Positions 43,855 through 55,445 of a DNA stretch of 64,000 bases are shown one piece after another. This DNA comes from Forficula auricularia. Its lineage: Eukaryota > Arthropoda > Insecta > Dermaptera > Forficulidae. The position numbers and the translations under genes were made by a program. The stretch is taken from positions 103,730,320 through 103,794,319 of the forward strand of contig JALMQS010000099.1 of the NCBI GenBank assembly GCA_024734495.1, given 5' to 3'. Each line of letters begins with the position of its first letter. The first letter of the stretch is position 1. Under the pieces are notes generated by a model. It had not been told where the DNA came from. It made no database searches and saw nothing but the letters and a program-made list of their open reading frames with translations.

Positions 43855-44450
43855 GCGTTCTGATGTGGCCACCACTTGACTTTATCATACACTTCTGGTT
43901 TAGTTTGGTAGAAGGCCTAGATTTTTTTTTACCCTACAACCCCCCCCTTTTTTTGGGAGGGGCGATTAGTTTTTGCATTTTTAGTTTTCTGGTAGTCCAC
44001 TGATTAAATATACAAAATTTGGTTAAGTTTGCTCAAATGGCCTAGATTTTTATTAAAAAAATGTCATTAAAAGTTCATTTTGTAGTATGTTTCATTTTTT
44101 TGTTTTTGGTTAGTTTGAAAATATTATAATTTTAAATTTTAACTCCCCTTCCCCCCTTAATTTTGGGTCGATATGCAACAAAATCTAATCAGCTCTTAAT
44201 CTCAATACACCAAAACTACGTGTGAAATTTGGTTTTGATAAACTAACTAACAGAATAACAGACTTAGGGCCAGTTGTATGTCGATGGTAAAGTCTTTGTA
44301 AAAGTTGACAAAGGGTAAAACTTTATAATTCCCCTTGTGCCCGGCGGGATGGCCAATCAGAAGAAAGTGCGTGTCATCATTACCAACCGACATACAACTG
44401 ACCCTACAGACTAACAGACATTTTGACAAAACAGTTATTTATTATTACAT
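43855..44450 (+). mobile_element. Family V dispersed element, copy B, interrupted
   Basis: TCTGATGTGGCCACCACTTG opens the copy. The C-run block and TTTGGGTCGATATGCA follow, and it is split at 44,267-44,404 by a Harbinger-like MITE before AACAGACATTTTGACAAAAC. The 3' part is missing. Confidence 0.6.
44267..44404. mobile_element. PIF/Harbinger-like MITE, copy 3, shortened
   Basis: GGGCCAGTTGTATGTCG faces CGACATACAACTGACCC inside family V copy B. TTA precedes it; the right duplication is decayed to TA. The right arm lacks the inner half present in the 30,316 copy. Confidence 0.65.
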
Positions 44451-44479
44451 TATTATTTATTATATTTGATTAGCGAGAG

Positions 44480-46055
44480 AGATTTATATCAAGATTTAAC
44501 AAAATAAATAATAAATGAATACTTTTTTACTGTTTTTACTGTATTAATAAATCCAAAAACTCCGGGCCTGAGAGGCCCTTCTTTTTTTGACTTTGTGTAT
44601 GTAAAATTATTACAAGAAAAAATTAGGTATATACAATTTTTTTTAGAAAATTACTTTAAAAATACTTTACTAAATGAAAGAATAATAAAACCTTGGAATT
44701 TATGAGACGCCTTTTCTGAAAGTTATTGAAAGGAGGTGTGACCGGACAGGTCTGCGTTCTAGGGTAAATTTTAAAACCCAGTATTGTTCATGACAAATAC
44801 AATTGATTAAAACTAAGAACTTTAAACGATTAATTAAAAACCCACTTCAGAGTTCAGGGAGCGTAGCTTTCTGGACAGTAAAATAATTTTTAAGAAAAAA
44901 ATAAAAACCGACATCAAAAAATTAAATGCAACAAATAAAATACACTAAAAGGTATAAAACAATTATTATCTTATTTAGTTACAACTAAACGACGAAATAT
45001 TAACACGAAATTACTTTTTGAAGTTGGTGCCAAACATATACCTTTTATGAATCGCACTCGACGGATCTTAGTACTTTTGGCGGTCAAGCTCGCTTATAGT
45101 TATAGTTTGTTTGGTACGGACTTCAAAAAGTAATTTCATGTTAATATTTCGTCGTTTAGTTGTAACTAAATAAGATAATAATTATTTTATACCTTTTAGT
45201 GTATTTTATTTGTTGCATTTAATTTTTTGAAGTCGGTTTTTATTTTTTTCTTAAAAATTATTTTTATTGTTCTCTTTTTAGTGATGTCATTAATAGTGAT
45301 CATATATCATCAGAACTTGACCAAATTAATATGACACCATCCCTAAGACACCCCCTTTCGGATAAAAAAATAACCATCGAAATCGGTTCATAAACAAAGA
45401 GGTTAGGTCTAAACAAACCTAATAAAAAAGGTCTAATACCTATGAAAAAAAATGAAAAAAAAATGGGACCAACCGGAAGCTAGACTGGACCCAATGCAAA
45501 AAATATTTTCAAAATCGGTTGACAATTGGCGGAGATATGAGGTAACATAGGCACAAAAAAAAAAAAAAAAAATTCAATCGAATAGAGAACCTCCTCCTTT
45601 TTTGAAGTCGGTTAAAAATGGACTCCGAAGGCGGGCTTCCCCGCTGGTTATTAATATACAAATACAAACGTCGGAAAGTGGAGGAGTTATATATTGTATT
45701 TGATTAGTGAGAGAAATTTATATCAAAATTTAACAAAATAAATAATAAATGAATAGTTTTTTACTGTTTTTACTGTATTAATAAGCCCAAAAACTCAGGC
45801 CCTTTTTATGACTTTGTGTATGTAAAATAATTCCAAGAAAAAATTAGGTATATAAAATTCATTTTTAGAAAGATCCTTTAAAAACATTTTCCTAAATGAA
45901 AGAATATTAAATCCTTGGAATTTACGAGACGTCTTTTCTGTAAGCTATTGAAAGGAGGTGTGACCGGACAGACCCGGGTTTGCGTTATATGGTAAATTTT
46001 AAAATCCATTAATAATTCATGACAAATATAATTTATTAAAATTAGGAACTTTAAA
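44480..46055 (+). repeat. Direct repeats of about 370 bp (44,480-44,860 and 45,690-46,055)
   Basis: Both copies share ATTTGATTAG(C/T)GAGAGA, TTTTTACTGTTTTTACTGTA, AAAGGAGGTGTGACCGGACA and TAAATTTTAAAA. The AACCGACTT element B lies between them. They may be long terminal repeats of a dead element or a local duplication made by the insertions. Confidence 0.65.
44884..45617 (+). mobile_element. AACCGACTT family element, copy B
   Basis: A full-length copy, with the palindromic first part, the CCATCCCTAAGACACCCCC block, an A run at about 45,555-45,572 and GAAGTCGGTTAAAAATGG at the end. It is in opposite orientation to copy C at 46,817-47,552. Confidence 0.7.
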
Positions 46056-46151
46056 TTATTATTTTAATGAATTGGCTAAGGGGCCAGTTATGTGGGGAGG
46101 GGGGGGAGTTGAAATAAAAGCCAACTTCTATTTAATACTTTATTTTGGGCA

Positions 46152-46204
46152 GACGTAATAGATATTTTACAACGTTTCGACGCTACACCGCTGCTCTTCA
46201 TCAG
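46152..46204 (-). ncRNA. Hammerhead ribozyme-like motif, copy 9 (degenerate)
   Basis: CTGATGA, extra A, a weak stem II (GAGC.../...GCGTC), then GAAACGTT on the minus strand. If ACGT pairs with the ACGT 15 bases on, cleavage would follow GTC at 46,152. Stem I is only GCA/TGC. Confidence 0.4.
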
Positions 46205-46329
46205 TGCACGTTAACCAAGTCACAAAAACACGCAAAATTTATCTCCAGTAGACGTTTTACATTTGGAATCATTACACTGGTAAACAAACTATTTCAACTG
46301 AACAATTTCAATTACTTAGTACTTACTTA

Positions 46330-46478
46330 GGACCGGTTGTATGTCGCAAAGTAAATGCTTTTTACTACTAACAAACTGTAGATGGTAAATGGAGCCACTG
46401 GGATGGCCAATCAGATGTCAGGCACTTCTACCGTTTGTTAGTAGTAAAAGCATTTACTTTGCGACATACAACCGGCCC
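46330..46478. mobile_element. PIF/Harbinger-like hairpin MITE, copy 4
   Basis: GGACCGGTTGTATGTCGC faces its complement; TTA precedes it and TAA follows. Its sequence is closest to the 2,089 copy (ACCATCTACCGTTTGTTAG). Confidence 0.75.
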
Positions 46479-46592
46479 TAAGTAATTGAAATTGTTCAGT
46501 TGAAATAGCTTGTCTACCAGTGTAATGATTCAAAATGTAAAATGTCTGCTGGAGATAAATTGTATGTGTTTTTGTGACTTGGTTGATGTGCA

Positions 46593-46646
46593 CTGATGAA
46601 GAGCAGCGGTGTATCGCTCGAAACATTGTGAAATATCGCTTACGTC
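46593..46646 (+). ncRNA. Hammerhead ribozyme-like motif, copy 10 (degenerate)
   Basis: CTGATGA, extra A, stem II GAGC/GCTC with a large loop, GAAACATT. The mate has GAAACGTT. A distal GTC closes the motif only with a long stem III loop. Confidence 0.4.
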
Positions 46647-46816
46647 TGCCCAAAATAAAGTATTAAATAGAAGTTGGCTTTTATTTCAACTTTTTCGCCC
46701 CCATAACTGGCCCCTTAGCCAATTCATTAAAATAAAATTTAGTCAAAGGCGGGCTACGCCACTGGTTATTAATACAAAATACAAACCTCGGAAAGTGGAC
46801 GAGTTTTATTTATTTT

Positions 46817-47552
46817 TAACCGACTTCAAAAAAGGAGGAGGTTCTCTATTCGACTGAATTTTTTTTTTTTTTTTTTTTTTGTGCCTATATTACCTCACAT
46901 CTCCGGCAATTGTGAACCGATTTTGAAAAAAAAATTTGCATTGGGTTCAGTCTAGCTTCCGATTGGTCCCATTTTTTTTCATAAGTATTAGACATTTTTT
47001 GTTAGCTTTGTTCATGCCTAACTTCTTTGTTTATGAACCAATTTCAATGATTCTTTTTTTATTCGAAAGGGGGTGTCTTAGGGACGGTGTCATATTAATT
47101 TGGTCAAGTTCTGATGATATGATCACTATTAATAACATCACTAAAAAGAGAAAAATAAAAATAATTTTTAAGAAAAAAATAAAACCGACTTCAAAAAATT
47201 AAATGCAACAAATAAAATACACTAAATGGTATAAAATAATTATTAACTTATTTAGTTACAACTAAACTACGAAATATTAACATGAAATTACTTTTTGTAG
47301 TCGGTGCCAAACAAACTATACCTACCTATAAGCGAGCGAGCCCACCAAACGTACTAAGTAAGATACGTCGAGTGCGATTCATAAAAAGTATATGTTTGAC
47401 ACCGACTTCAAAAAGTAATTTCATGTTAATATTTCGTAGTTTAGTTGTAACTAAATAAGTTATTAATTATTTTATACCTTTTAGTGTATTTTATTTGTTA
47501 CATTTAATTTTTTTGAAGTCGGTTTTATTTTTTTCTTAAAAATTATTTTTTG
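46817..47552 (-). mobile_element. AACCGACTT family element, copy C
   Basis: A full copy on the minus strand (TTTAACCGACTTC at 46,817; T run at 46,859-46,880). It ends about 90 bp short of the 5' splice donor of LRR gene 1. With copy B it makes a 2.7-kb inverted-repeat arrangement inside the first intron. Confidence 0.7.
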
Positions 47553-47642
47553 GCTTATAACCATATTTCCAGATCTCCTTTCTTATAAATAATTTAATTA
47601 TAATTTTAAAATGTGAAATAATAAAAAATATTCTATCCTTAC

Positions 47643-47749
47643 CTCAAGTGTTTATTAGAATGCAGAAAGAATCGATTGGTGACCTCGCAAGATAACCCGG
47701 CTATTTTATCAGTTGGTAACAGTCTCCTTCATACGACTCACACTGAACT
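47643..47749 (-). other. Noncoding first exon of LRR gene 1
   Basis: It runs from a predicted start at 47,749 to a CTTGAG/GTAAGG donor (intron starts 47,642). It contains one short upstream frame (ATG to TGA, 7 codons). Joining it to the acceptor at 43,716 gives a 107-nt 5' leader plus one base before ATG and an intron of 3,927 bp. Confidence 0.65.
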
Positions 47750-47781
47750 GAAAGGCTGACTTCAGCGATTCAGCTTATATA
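47749..47781 (-). promoter_or_regulatory. TATA/initiator core promoter of LRR gene 1
   Basis: TATATAAG (47,781-47,774) lies 32 bases before the A of a TTTCAGTTCAGTG initiator; TCAGT is the arthropod initiator consensus. The spacing, the donor about 107 bases downstream and the matching acceptor before the ATG make this a credible promoter. Confidence 0.7.
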
Positions 47782-47989
47782 TTAGACAACTTGGCGATCT
47801 TCTGATACAGATCTCTTCTAGGAAATCAGTCCGGAATTTCCATATTTAATTCTTCTTAATACTAATTAGTAGATATTTATTTTATTTTTGATTATATTAG
47901 AGAATCAAAATGTTTTATAAAAAAAGTAAGTATTATTCAATACATTCTCTATTAGTTCATTAGATTAATCTTATACTTTTCGGAAATGT

Positions 47990-48250
47990 ATATATATATA
48001 AAATAAAGATTTTGTCTGTACATTGCTCCAAATCACGCCAAATTTTGATTGCACACATTTTAAAAAGAGTTATGAACGAAAACGCCCTCAACAAAATCCC
48101 TGTCTGTCTGTATGTATGTATGTATGTATGTTTCCGCGAAAAGTTGCTCACTATTCGCGTAAAAACGGCTGAATGGATTATTAGGAAATTTCATATTTGC
48201 ATCAGATGTCTTGTAACTTACCTTTATAGCTATATAACGTTTTGATATTT
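47990..48250. other. Retroelement-like fragment with (TATG)n
   Basis: Contains a CTGTCTGTATGTATGTATGT run (about 48,104-48,131) followed by AAAACGGCTGAATGG, a combination common in degenerate non-autonomous repeats. No domain was found. Confidence 0.35.
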
Positions 48251-48477
48251 TGACCCCAAAAGGAGTTTTGGGGGAGCCTACGAATGAAAATTATCAAATA
48301 ACTCATAAACTATTAACACAATGGCAAATTTCATTATAAGCAAAGTTGTAGGGGTTGTGATTTCTGACAACTTTTGCTTAAAAAAATTCCGCCGACCGAA
48401 ATGGAGATCATTTTTACGAAAATCTTGAATTTTAGTCCACATTCAAAATTTAAAATTATCACTTATTACTTACTTTA

Positions 48478-48574
48478 CCCCAGGTAACCACAATATCCTA
48501 AGAATATTCTAAGGATATTCTAAGGACATTTAAATCTTCTTAGAATATTCTGAGGATATTGTGTGTTACCTGGG
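48478..48574. mobile_element. 97-bp hairpin MITE
   Basis: CCCAGGTAACCACAATATCC faces GGATATTGTGTGTTACCTGGG, with AGAATATTCT pairs inward. It directly abuts family V copy C. The duplication is unclear. Confidence 0.7.
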
Positions 48575-49293
48575 ACCATACAGGTTATGGTCAAGTATTG
48601 TAATTGTGCACGAAAAAAGTGGTTTTTTTTCTTCTTTTTTTCGAAATATCTCAAAAACGGCTGAAACTATTTTGATTAAAAAAAATTGAGCGAAACCATG
48701 GCATTTCGCTCTACAAAAAAGCTCTAATAAGTGAACATCAAAAAAATTATTTTTTTGAGATAATAATTGTTTTGTCAAAATGTCTGTTTGTTAGTCTGTC
48801 TGATTGGTTGTTAGTTAGTTAGTCTGTGCGTTACCAAATTTTGTGGACGAGCTAGCTCAAAAACTAGTGTAAATATCGAAACCAAATTTCCCACGTAGTT
48901 TTGGTCCATTGAGATTAAGAGCTGATTAGATTTTGGTGCATATCGACCCAAAATTAAGGGGGGGGGGTCGAGAGGGGTTAAAAATTAAAAATCTAGGCCA
49001 TTTGAGGATACTTAACCAAATTTTGCATACATAATTAGTGGGACCCAGAAGTCCTAAAATGCAAAAACTAACCGCCCAAAATGGGAGGGGGTCAAAAATG
49101 AAAATATAGGCTCTTGTACCAAACTCAACCAAATTTTGTATATATAATCAGTGGGCCCCCAGGAGTCTAAAAATGCAAAAAAAAAACCTCTCCCCTACAT
49201 GATTATAAATAATTTTATTAAATATTAAATATAAGTGAGGGGCCAGGTTGTATCGTAAAGTCAAGTGGATGGCCACATCAGAACAAGCCAGCT
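48575..49293 (-). mobile_element. Family V dispersed element, copy C
   Basis: A minus-strand copy from CCATACAGGTTATGGTCAAG to GGATGGCCACATCAGAACA. It holds the same internal repeats and G runs as copy A and a GTTAGTTAGTTAG stretch. Confidence 0.65.
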
Positions 49294-49439
49294 TATTTTT
49301 CTAAAACTTTTCGGTAGATTTCTTATTTTAGAGAAACAAAAATATCAGGCCAAATTGTTAGGTCTTTTTCAGGAACTACATCTAATATACATAAATCTTA
49401 ATGTTTTAAGTAAGTTTATAAATTTATTTTGTGCCGCAT

Positions 49440-49495
49440 TCATTACAGTGCTGGGTCGCATGCGGCCCGCGGGTTGGACATCCCTGGCTTAGAGC
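49440..49495. mobile_element. hAT right-end fragment
   Basis: GCATGCGGCCCGCGGGTTGG followed by ACATCCCTGGCTTAGAG matches the right-hand end type of the hAT at 15,465. No left end was found. Confidence 0.45.
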
Positions 49496-50085
49496 TTAGA
49501 GAGATACTTGTATTTTGTATGCCAATTTTTGTGTATATAAGCTCTGAATTATACCAAGTTTTCGCTCAAATCGATTTTTAAATGTGGTAAAAGAATATAC
49601 ACAAATAAATCTGTTTCAAAACAAGGGTAACAAAAAGCGGTAGATAGGGCCGCCGCGTGCAACTTTTACCCCGCACACGGGCTCTTCATATCGCCACGAT
49701 AATTTTTATACTTTTGATGTGCTAATGCTAAGGTGTCATGAAACATCCGATATAATGAAAATTAATAAATAAATAAAAAGATAAAATTTAGCAACTAAAT
49801 AAACATTTGAAACAAATTTTGTATAATGGAAAATGGGACAAATTTTTTTTCCACACAGGCACTTCTTATCCACGTGCCGGTTCTGACGGTAGCGGTGACA
49901 TGTATTCAAGATATAAAAGCATGAGGTCTGTAAAATTAGAATTATTTTTTATTTTTATTTTTATTATTTTGAATTAATGATTAATGATAAAAAAAACTGC
50001 ACTATTATGGCAAAGTAAAAAATTTATTTTCTTAAAATATTATAATTATCAATTAATTGATTTTTTTATTATTTTTAAAACTCAT

Positions 50086-50088
<3 letters not shown>

Positions 50089-50119
<31 letters not shown>
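50089..50119. repeat. (AT)n microsatellite
   Basis: About 30 bases of uninterrupted TA repeats. Confidence 0.95.
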
Positions 50120-50120
<1 letters not shown>

Positions 50121-50628
50121 TCGTGTTTTTCGAATGATTACATTTTCAGAATTATTCTTTATTAGAAGAAACGAGAGGTCAACTTTTGTTTGTTTAGCTT
50201 TGAAACTCTTATCACATAAATAATATATATATAATATCATCGCCGAGTTTAATATAAAATCGTAGCATACAGTAGTTAGTAGATTAACTAAACCAGTAAA
50301 CAATTCCTATTTACATTAATTTATAAAAATTTATCAAAATATTTTCCATTCACGCTGAATTCTAATTAAAATTAAATAAAAAATAAATTTGATGTACTAT
50401 ACAGATATGCTGGTAAGAATTAACTTAAAAATTAGCAAAAATAAAATATTTACATGAACACGATTAAAGTTATATTCTCAAAACTGTGTGACGTATTCTT
50501 TAAGAGTTTCGAGATTGCAACTATTTATAAAACGATTTTTATTAAATGTTTTATTTTTGATCATTCAGGTGAATTTCTTTACATAAAAAGAAACAAAGAG
50601 TCTGTCCTCTGCTTGATAATTAATAATA

Positions 50629-53425
50629 GATATTGTATATCTACTCTTATTAAACGAGCAAAATCCTTTATATATGTAAGTTCGAAACACCCACACACGG
50701 AGACGAGTCGGAGGGGATGACAAGGACAAGCGAGCGCCATAATAGATTGACACCTCAAGCAATAGAGAGACTGTTTAAAACGCTCAAGTCAAATACAATT
50801 GTTAATACACAATTTAATTATTATATAGTACCTGGCCACCGAGCGATGCTCGGTAAATTTTTGCTTCAGTTAATAGCTATATATTAATCCCCGGAACCCC
50901 CCCCTCGCCCCCCGGACCCCCCACCTCATGCACCCCCTCATCTACCCCTACACCCCCGCCCACGCACCCAGTTTTTGCATTTCTAGCCTTCAGTGGCCCA
51001 CAGATTATGTATATATAGTTATATAAATAAATACGATATCATTATTTTTTTTAATTAAATAACAATTTTTGAGTTCATCAATTAAATTGTCAAATTAATA
51101 TTTGTGAGATTTAAAACTCGATTTTTAATCAATTAAATTTTTTTTTTTTTTTTATAAATTTTATTAAACCAATTATTTTACATTAATTAATGTATACCTT
51201 GTATTTTAGCTTCGATTTCGGAGATTGCTTCTCCACCATCGAGTGTCCTTATTCATCTTTAGTCCTTGTTTTTAATAAGAGGAAAAATCTAATTAGATAA
51301 AAAAACCTCTTTTCCGATAATTATTTAAATTCCATTATTCCCCAATCAAATCGATTGTGTAATCTTCCTTCTCTCTCCTCTCTCTCTCAATCAATTAAAT
51401 TGCTCAGCTTTTAATATATAATAATAATTATAATGATCTTATTGTGGGATATAAAATTAAAAAACCAATTATTTATTAAAAGGAAATTGAATAAAAATTT
51501 AAATAAACATTTTTATCAAGACACCAACCTGTGAATAATTGTTTCAATTAACAAAAAACCCATCAAAAACAACTTAGCCGAAGATGAGACCGTGACAGAT
51601 CGAATGTCCAACACAAAACCCTCCTAACCCGTGAATTTCATCCAAATCGTAAGAGCCTTTTTCAAGAACCCTATTGGATATATATAAATATATATATACA
51701 AACTTTGCTCGTTTAATATAAAATAAGATTATATAAAATCACTTATAGATAAATATCATTGTTAAAACTAAGTAAAGGACCTGAAATTTCGAGTTTCACA
51801 TTTCAGGTAATTAATAGAAAACTTATTGTAAATAACTGTATATATTAATAAACATTTCACATTTCAGTGGAACACGATTTTTATCTACCTCGCACCCATC
51901 CCACTTATAACTCGAAATTTCAAGTCCTTTACTTATAGCCCAAGAGCCCACGACGGCCAGACCTTCGTTATTTTATAAAAGCTGAAAGTTTTTCTCTGCA
52001 TGTCCACTATACAGGTAAGAACGACCAGCGACTATAGAGTTTGGGTTGTGGTTACTTTGGCAGGTAACAGGTAATAAAGGTGTATAAAATGGTACTTTAA
52101 ATTCGTTAAAGTATAAAGCTCAATTTTTTTATATTTTCTTCGGGATAACTTTAGAAATCTCGTCATCCATTGCCGGACACTTATGACAGTTGCTACCCCC
52201 TGCCAGACACCCCTAAACTTTAATAAATTATAATTATACTTTCGTTATAATATAAAAGATAAATTTTATATATGTTACTTGGCGACCTATAAAAAAATGT
52301 TACCTCAATAGCCGGACAGTTTTAATGGTTTTTACATAGATTTTTGACATTTCGGTTATTATTGATAACCATTGGTGAAGACATGGAGGAATCGACTTAA
52401 AATCAAAAATAACCATCGATTCTTATCTAATACTAGAGGAATAACCTTATTGCATTCCATTTTTGTTGTTTTGACTATTAATGGCAACCTCTACTGAAAA
52501 CGTGGAAGAATCGACTTAAAATCAAAAAGACTAAACTCTTTTATGGCAAACCACTCAAGCTTGAGTTGTTTAACAAAAAAATTTAGTCTTTTTGATTTTA
52601 AGTCGATTCTTCCACGTTTTCAGTAGAGGTTGCCATTAATAGTCAAAACAACAAAAATGGAATGCAATAAGGTTATTCCTCTAGTATTAGATAAGAATCG
52701 ATGGTTATTTTTGATTTTAAGTCGATTCCTCCATGTCTTCACCAATGGTTATCAATAATAACCGAAATGTCAAAAATCTATGTAAAAACCATTAAAACTG
52801 TCCGGCTATTGAGGTAACATTTTTTTATAGGTCGCCAAGTAACATATATAAAATTTATCTTTTATATTATAACGAAAGTATAATTATAATTTATTGAAGT
52901 TTAGGGGTGTCTGGCAGGGGTAGCAACTGTCATAAGTGTCCGGCAATGGATGACGAGATTTCTAAAGTTATCCCGAAGAAAATATAAAAAATTGAGCTTT
53001 ATACTTTAACGAATTTAAAGTACTATTTTATACACCTTTATTACCTGTTACCTGCCAAAGTAACCACAACCCAAACTCTATAGTCGCTGGTCGTTCTTAC
53101 CTGTTTAGGGGACATGCACAGAAAAACTTTCAGCTTTTATAAACTAACGAAGGTCTGGCCGTCGTGGGCTCTTGATCTATTAGTTTTAACAATGATATTT
53201 ATCTATAAGTGATTTTATATAATATATAATAATTAAATTGTATATTAACAATTGTATTTGACTTGAGCGTTTTAAACAGTCTCTCTATTGCTTGACGTGT
53301 CAATCTATTATGGCGCTCGCTTGTCCTTGTCTTCCCTCCCACTCGTCTTCATGTGTGGGTGTTTCGAACTTACATATATAAAAAATTTTGCTCGTTTAAT
53401 AAGAGTAGATATACAATAAACAGTA
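50629..53425. repeat. 2.8-kb outer inverted repeat
   Basis: Bases 50,629-50,822 (landmarks GAAACACCCACACA, GCGAGCGCCATAATAGATTG, AACGCTCAAGTCAAATACAA) recur inverted at about 53,225-53,425. The left side carries an extra block of about 0.9 kb (50,830-51,715, with C-rich sequence at 50,890-50,980) that has no right partner. Inside lies the large palindrome. Confidence 0.75.
51945..53175. repeat. About 1.2-kb near-perfect palindrome
   Basis: The arms of about 615 bp mirror around CTCAAGC/TTGAG at 52,560/52,561. Successive landmarks match with only scattered differences: CCACGACGGCCAGACCTTCG, CAGCGACTATAGAGTTTGGG, ATTGCCGGACACTTATGAC, CAATAGCCGGACAG. The inner part contains two of the about 120-bp units found at 36,965-37,340. 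No reading frame of note. Confidence 0.85.
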
Positions 53426-53429
53426 GAAA

Positions 53430-54036
53430 TGTAATTTGAAAAAAAAATACTTAAAATAATGTATGTTTCTTTTTTTTTAACTTGAAAATCTTATGTACCT
53501 AATTAACATTATAATTATATACAATTTTGTAAAAATATGTATTTTATGTATCACTGACCAAATGTTCTAACGGACAAGGTCAATTTTAAATAAATAAAAA
53601 AAAAAGGAAAATTTAAATATCTATTGAGTAGTCTTTTAGATTAATACTTTGATGATCACTTTCTATTAAAAAATCTTTTAACATTTCTTTTGTATTTTTT
53701 TAATAAATTTTAAAAAAAACTTGAAGATATTTTAAATAGACCTCTAAGTTTTTAAAGTGAAATGGTTAAATAATGGATATCATCGCTTTTCTAGTCTATT
53801 AAGCCTAGCAAAGACTTTCTTTAGATATAGTTTAAAATTATTTTTGAGAAATTCGCTAAAGAAAAATCTAGAAAAAAAAACACTTAATAATTATTATATT
53901 ATAATATATACCTAGTATTATAAATTGTTGAAACATAAAAATAAGATTAATAAATTACATGTAAGTAATTAAAATTACGTATTATATTTATAATACCTAT
54001 TAATTAATTTCCAAAGACATTTTTGTTATCCGGGGG

Positions 54037-54068
<32 letters not shown>

Positions 54069-55170
54069 TGGGGCCTTTTATTGTCTTAATCCGCCACTGC
54101 ATACTATATATAAATTATAAATAAGTGGAAGGCTCATCTGATCATTCGCAGTGCTATCGTCTGTTGTGGTTGTCTAAATACAGGCGTTGCCATCAGGTGC
54201 TGCCATCTATTAAACTCAAGGCGGCAAAATTTATAGTTATAGAGACAATTCTTTCGCTTTAAACCTAGGTACTAAAGATTGCGTTTCATGAAAAAATGAA
54301 TTTGAAAATATACATTTTTAATATCAAATAGATTATATATATATATTTTCTTTTTTTTTTAACAAAATGTTTTTATGATTAAAAATAGGTGAAAATCCGT
54401 TTCAGGATAATTAAGCCATTTCAAGTATTTTTGTAAAAAATGTTTTTATTTTCAAATTTAAATTTACATAATTATTTTTACAATAATTTCGGGATCGAGC
54501 AACACTCCCTTTGCATATCCATATTTACAATAATGTCTTATATTATCTTAATCACTTTTAGATTTTATTTTGGGAAAAATTTTGTAAAAACCCACGACTT
54601 TCTTTTTTTGTAACTCTATATAATTATACATATATATATAAAAAAATGTCTTTTATAAAAAAATTATTTAAGGGCCATAATAATTTTAGAATGGTTTAGG
54701 TCGTGCATAACACAAAAAGGGTTGGGAAACACTGCTCTAGAAAATGTCTTATTCAAGTCTTATTGTCTTTAAGATAAGTTATCTTTGTGTCTAGACTTCT
54801 CCTGACTAAACATATATTTTTCTTGGTTTCGAACCCCTCTCCTAGTTTTAAGAAAAATAGGATAAGCGTATACTCCCCCCACCCTAAGACATAAATATTA
54901 AATTTCTTAACATTGATTTTTTTTTCTATTAGATTAGAATTCTCAATCAAAATGTAAAAATTAATTAAACAATTATAAAATTTTATTTTATCTTAAATAT
55001 TAACTTAAAACTAAAAATGATTCATTATCAACCCGTTAGGTATGATAAATACAATATGATATAAAGCTAGGTAAGTGTTTTTTGACCCCTAGCCCCTTTG
55101 CCAGAAAAAATAAACAAAATTTGAAATCTCCATCCCCTAAATGAGCTTACCTAATACTTGAATGTACCCT
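53430..55170. other. AT-rich interval with small repeat fragments
   Basis: Includes a T run at 54,042-54,064 followed by GCCTGGGGCC...ATCCGCCACTGCA (a hAT-like end on the minus strand), the inverted partner of 39,120-39,185 at 54,165-54,230, and a GGGTTGGGAAACACTGCTC hAT-like end at 54,719. No gene is seen. Confidence 0.45.
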
Positions 55171-55270
55171 TACTTCATAAAGAGAAACAAAGAGGTCTTC
55201 TGCTTGATGCAAATAAACATATACACATATTAAATATATATATATGTATATATATTATTTATTTGTTTGG

Positions 55271-55305
55271 GACTATAGTTTCAAAGGCTTGGCTTTCATC
55301 ATCAG
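55271..55305 (-). ncRNA. Hammerhead ribozyme-like motif, copy 11
   Basis: CTGATGA, extra T, stem II with AAAG/CTTT pairs, GAAAC-TATA-GTC on the minus strand. The core is intact, but stem II is weaker than in its mate. Confidence 0.55.
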
Positions 55306-55445
55306 TCTTTTTTTAATTAAAAATATTATTTTTCATGGGGTCAGTATCGCGTGGATATTGAAAATGTTTGTTCTTACTTAGCCAACAAGTACGTTTTCAT
55401 GCGATACTGACACCATGAAAAATAATATTTATAATTAAAAAAAGA

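Larger units (their letters stand above)
46061..46733. mobile_element. Hammerhead foldback element 4 with a MITE at its apex
   Basis: The arms of about 260 bp run from ATTTTAATGAATTGGCTAAG to its complement, through GCCAACTTCTATTTAATACT, a hammerhead-like core, and CAACTGAACAATTTC. A Harbinger-like MITE (46,330-46,478) sits at the point where the arms meet, so the whole is a hairpin inside a hairpin. Confidence 0.78.
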
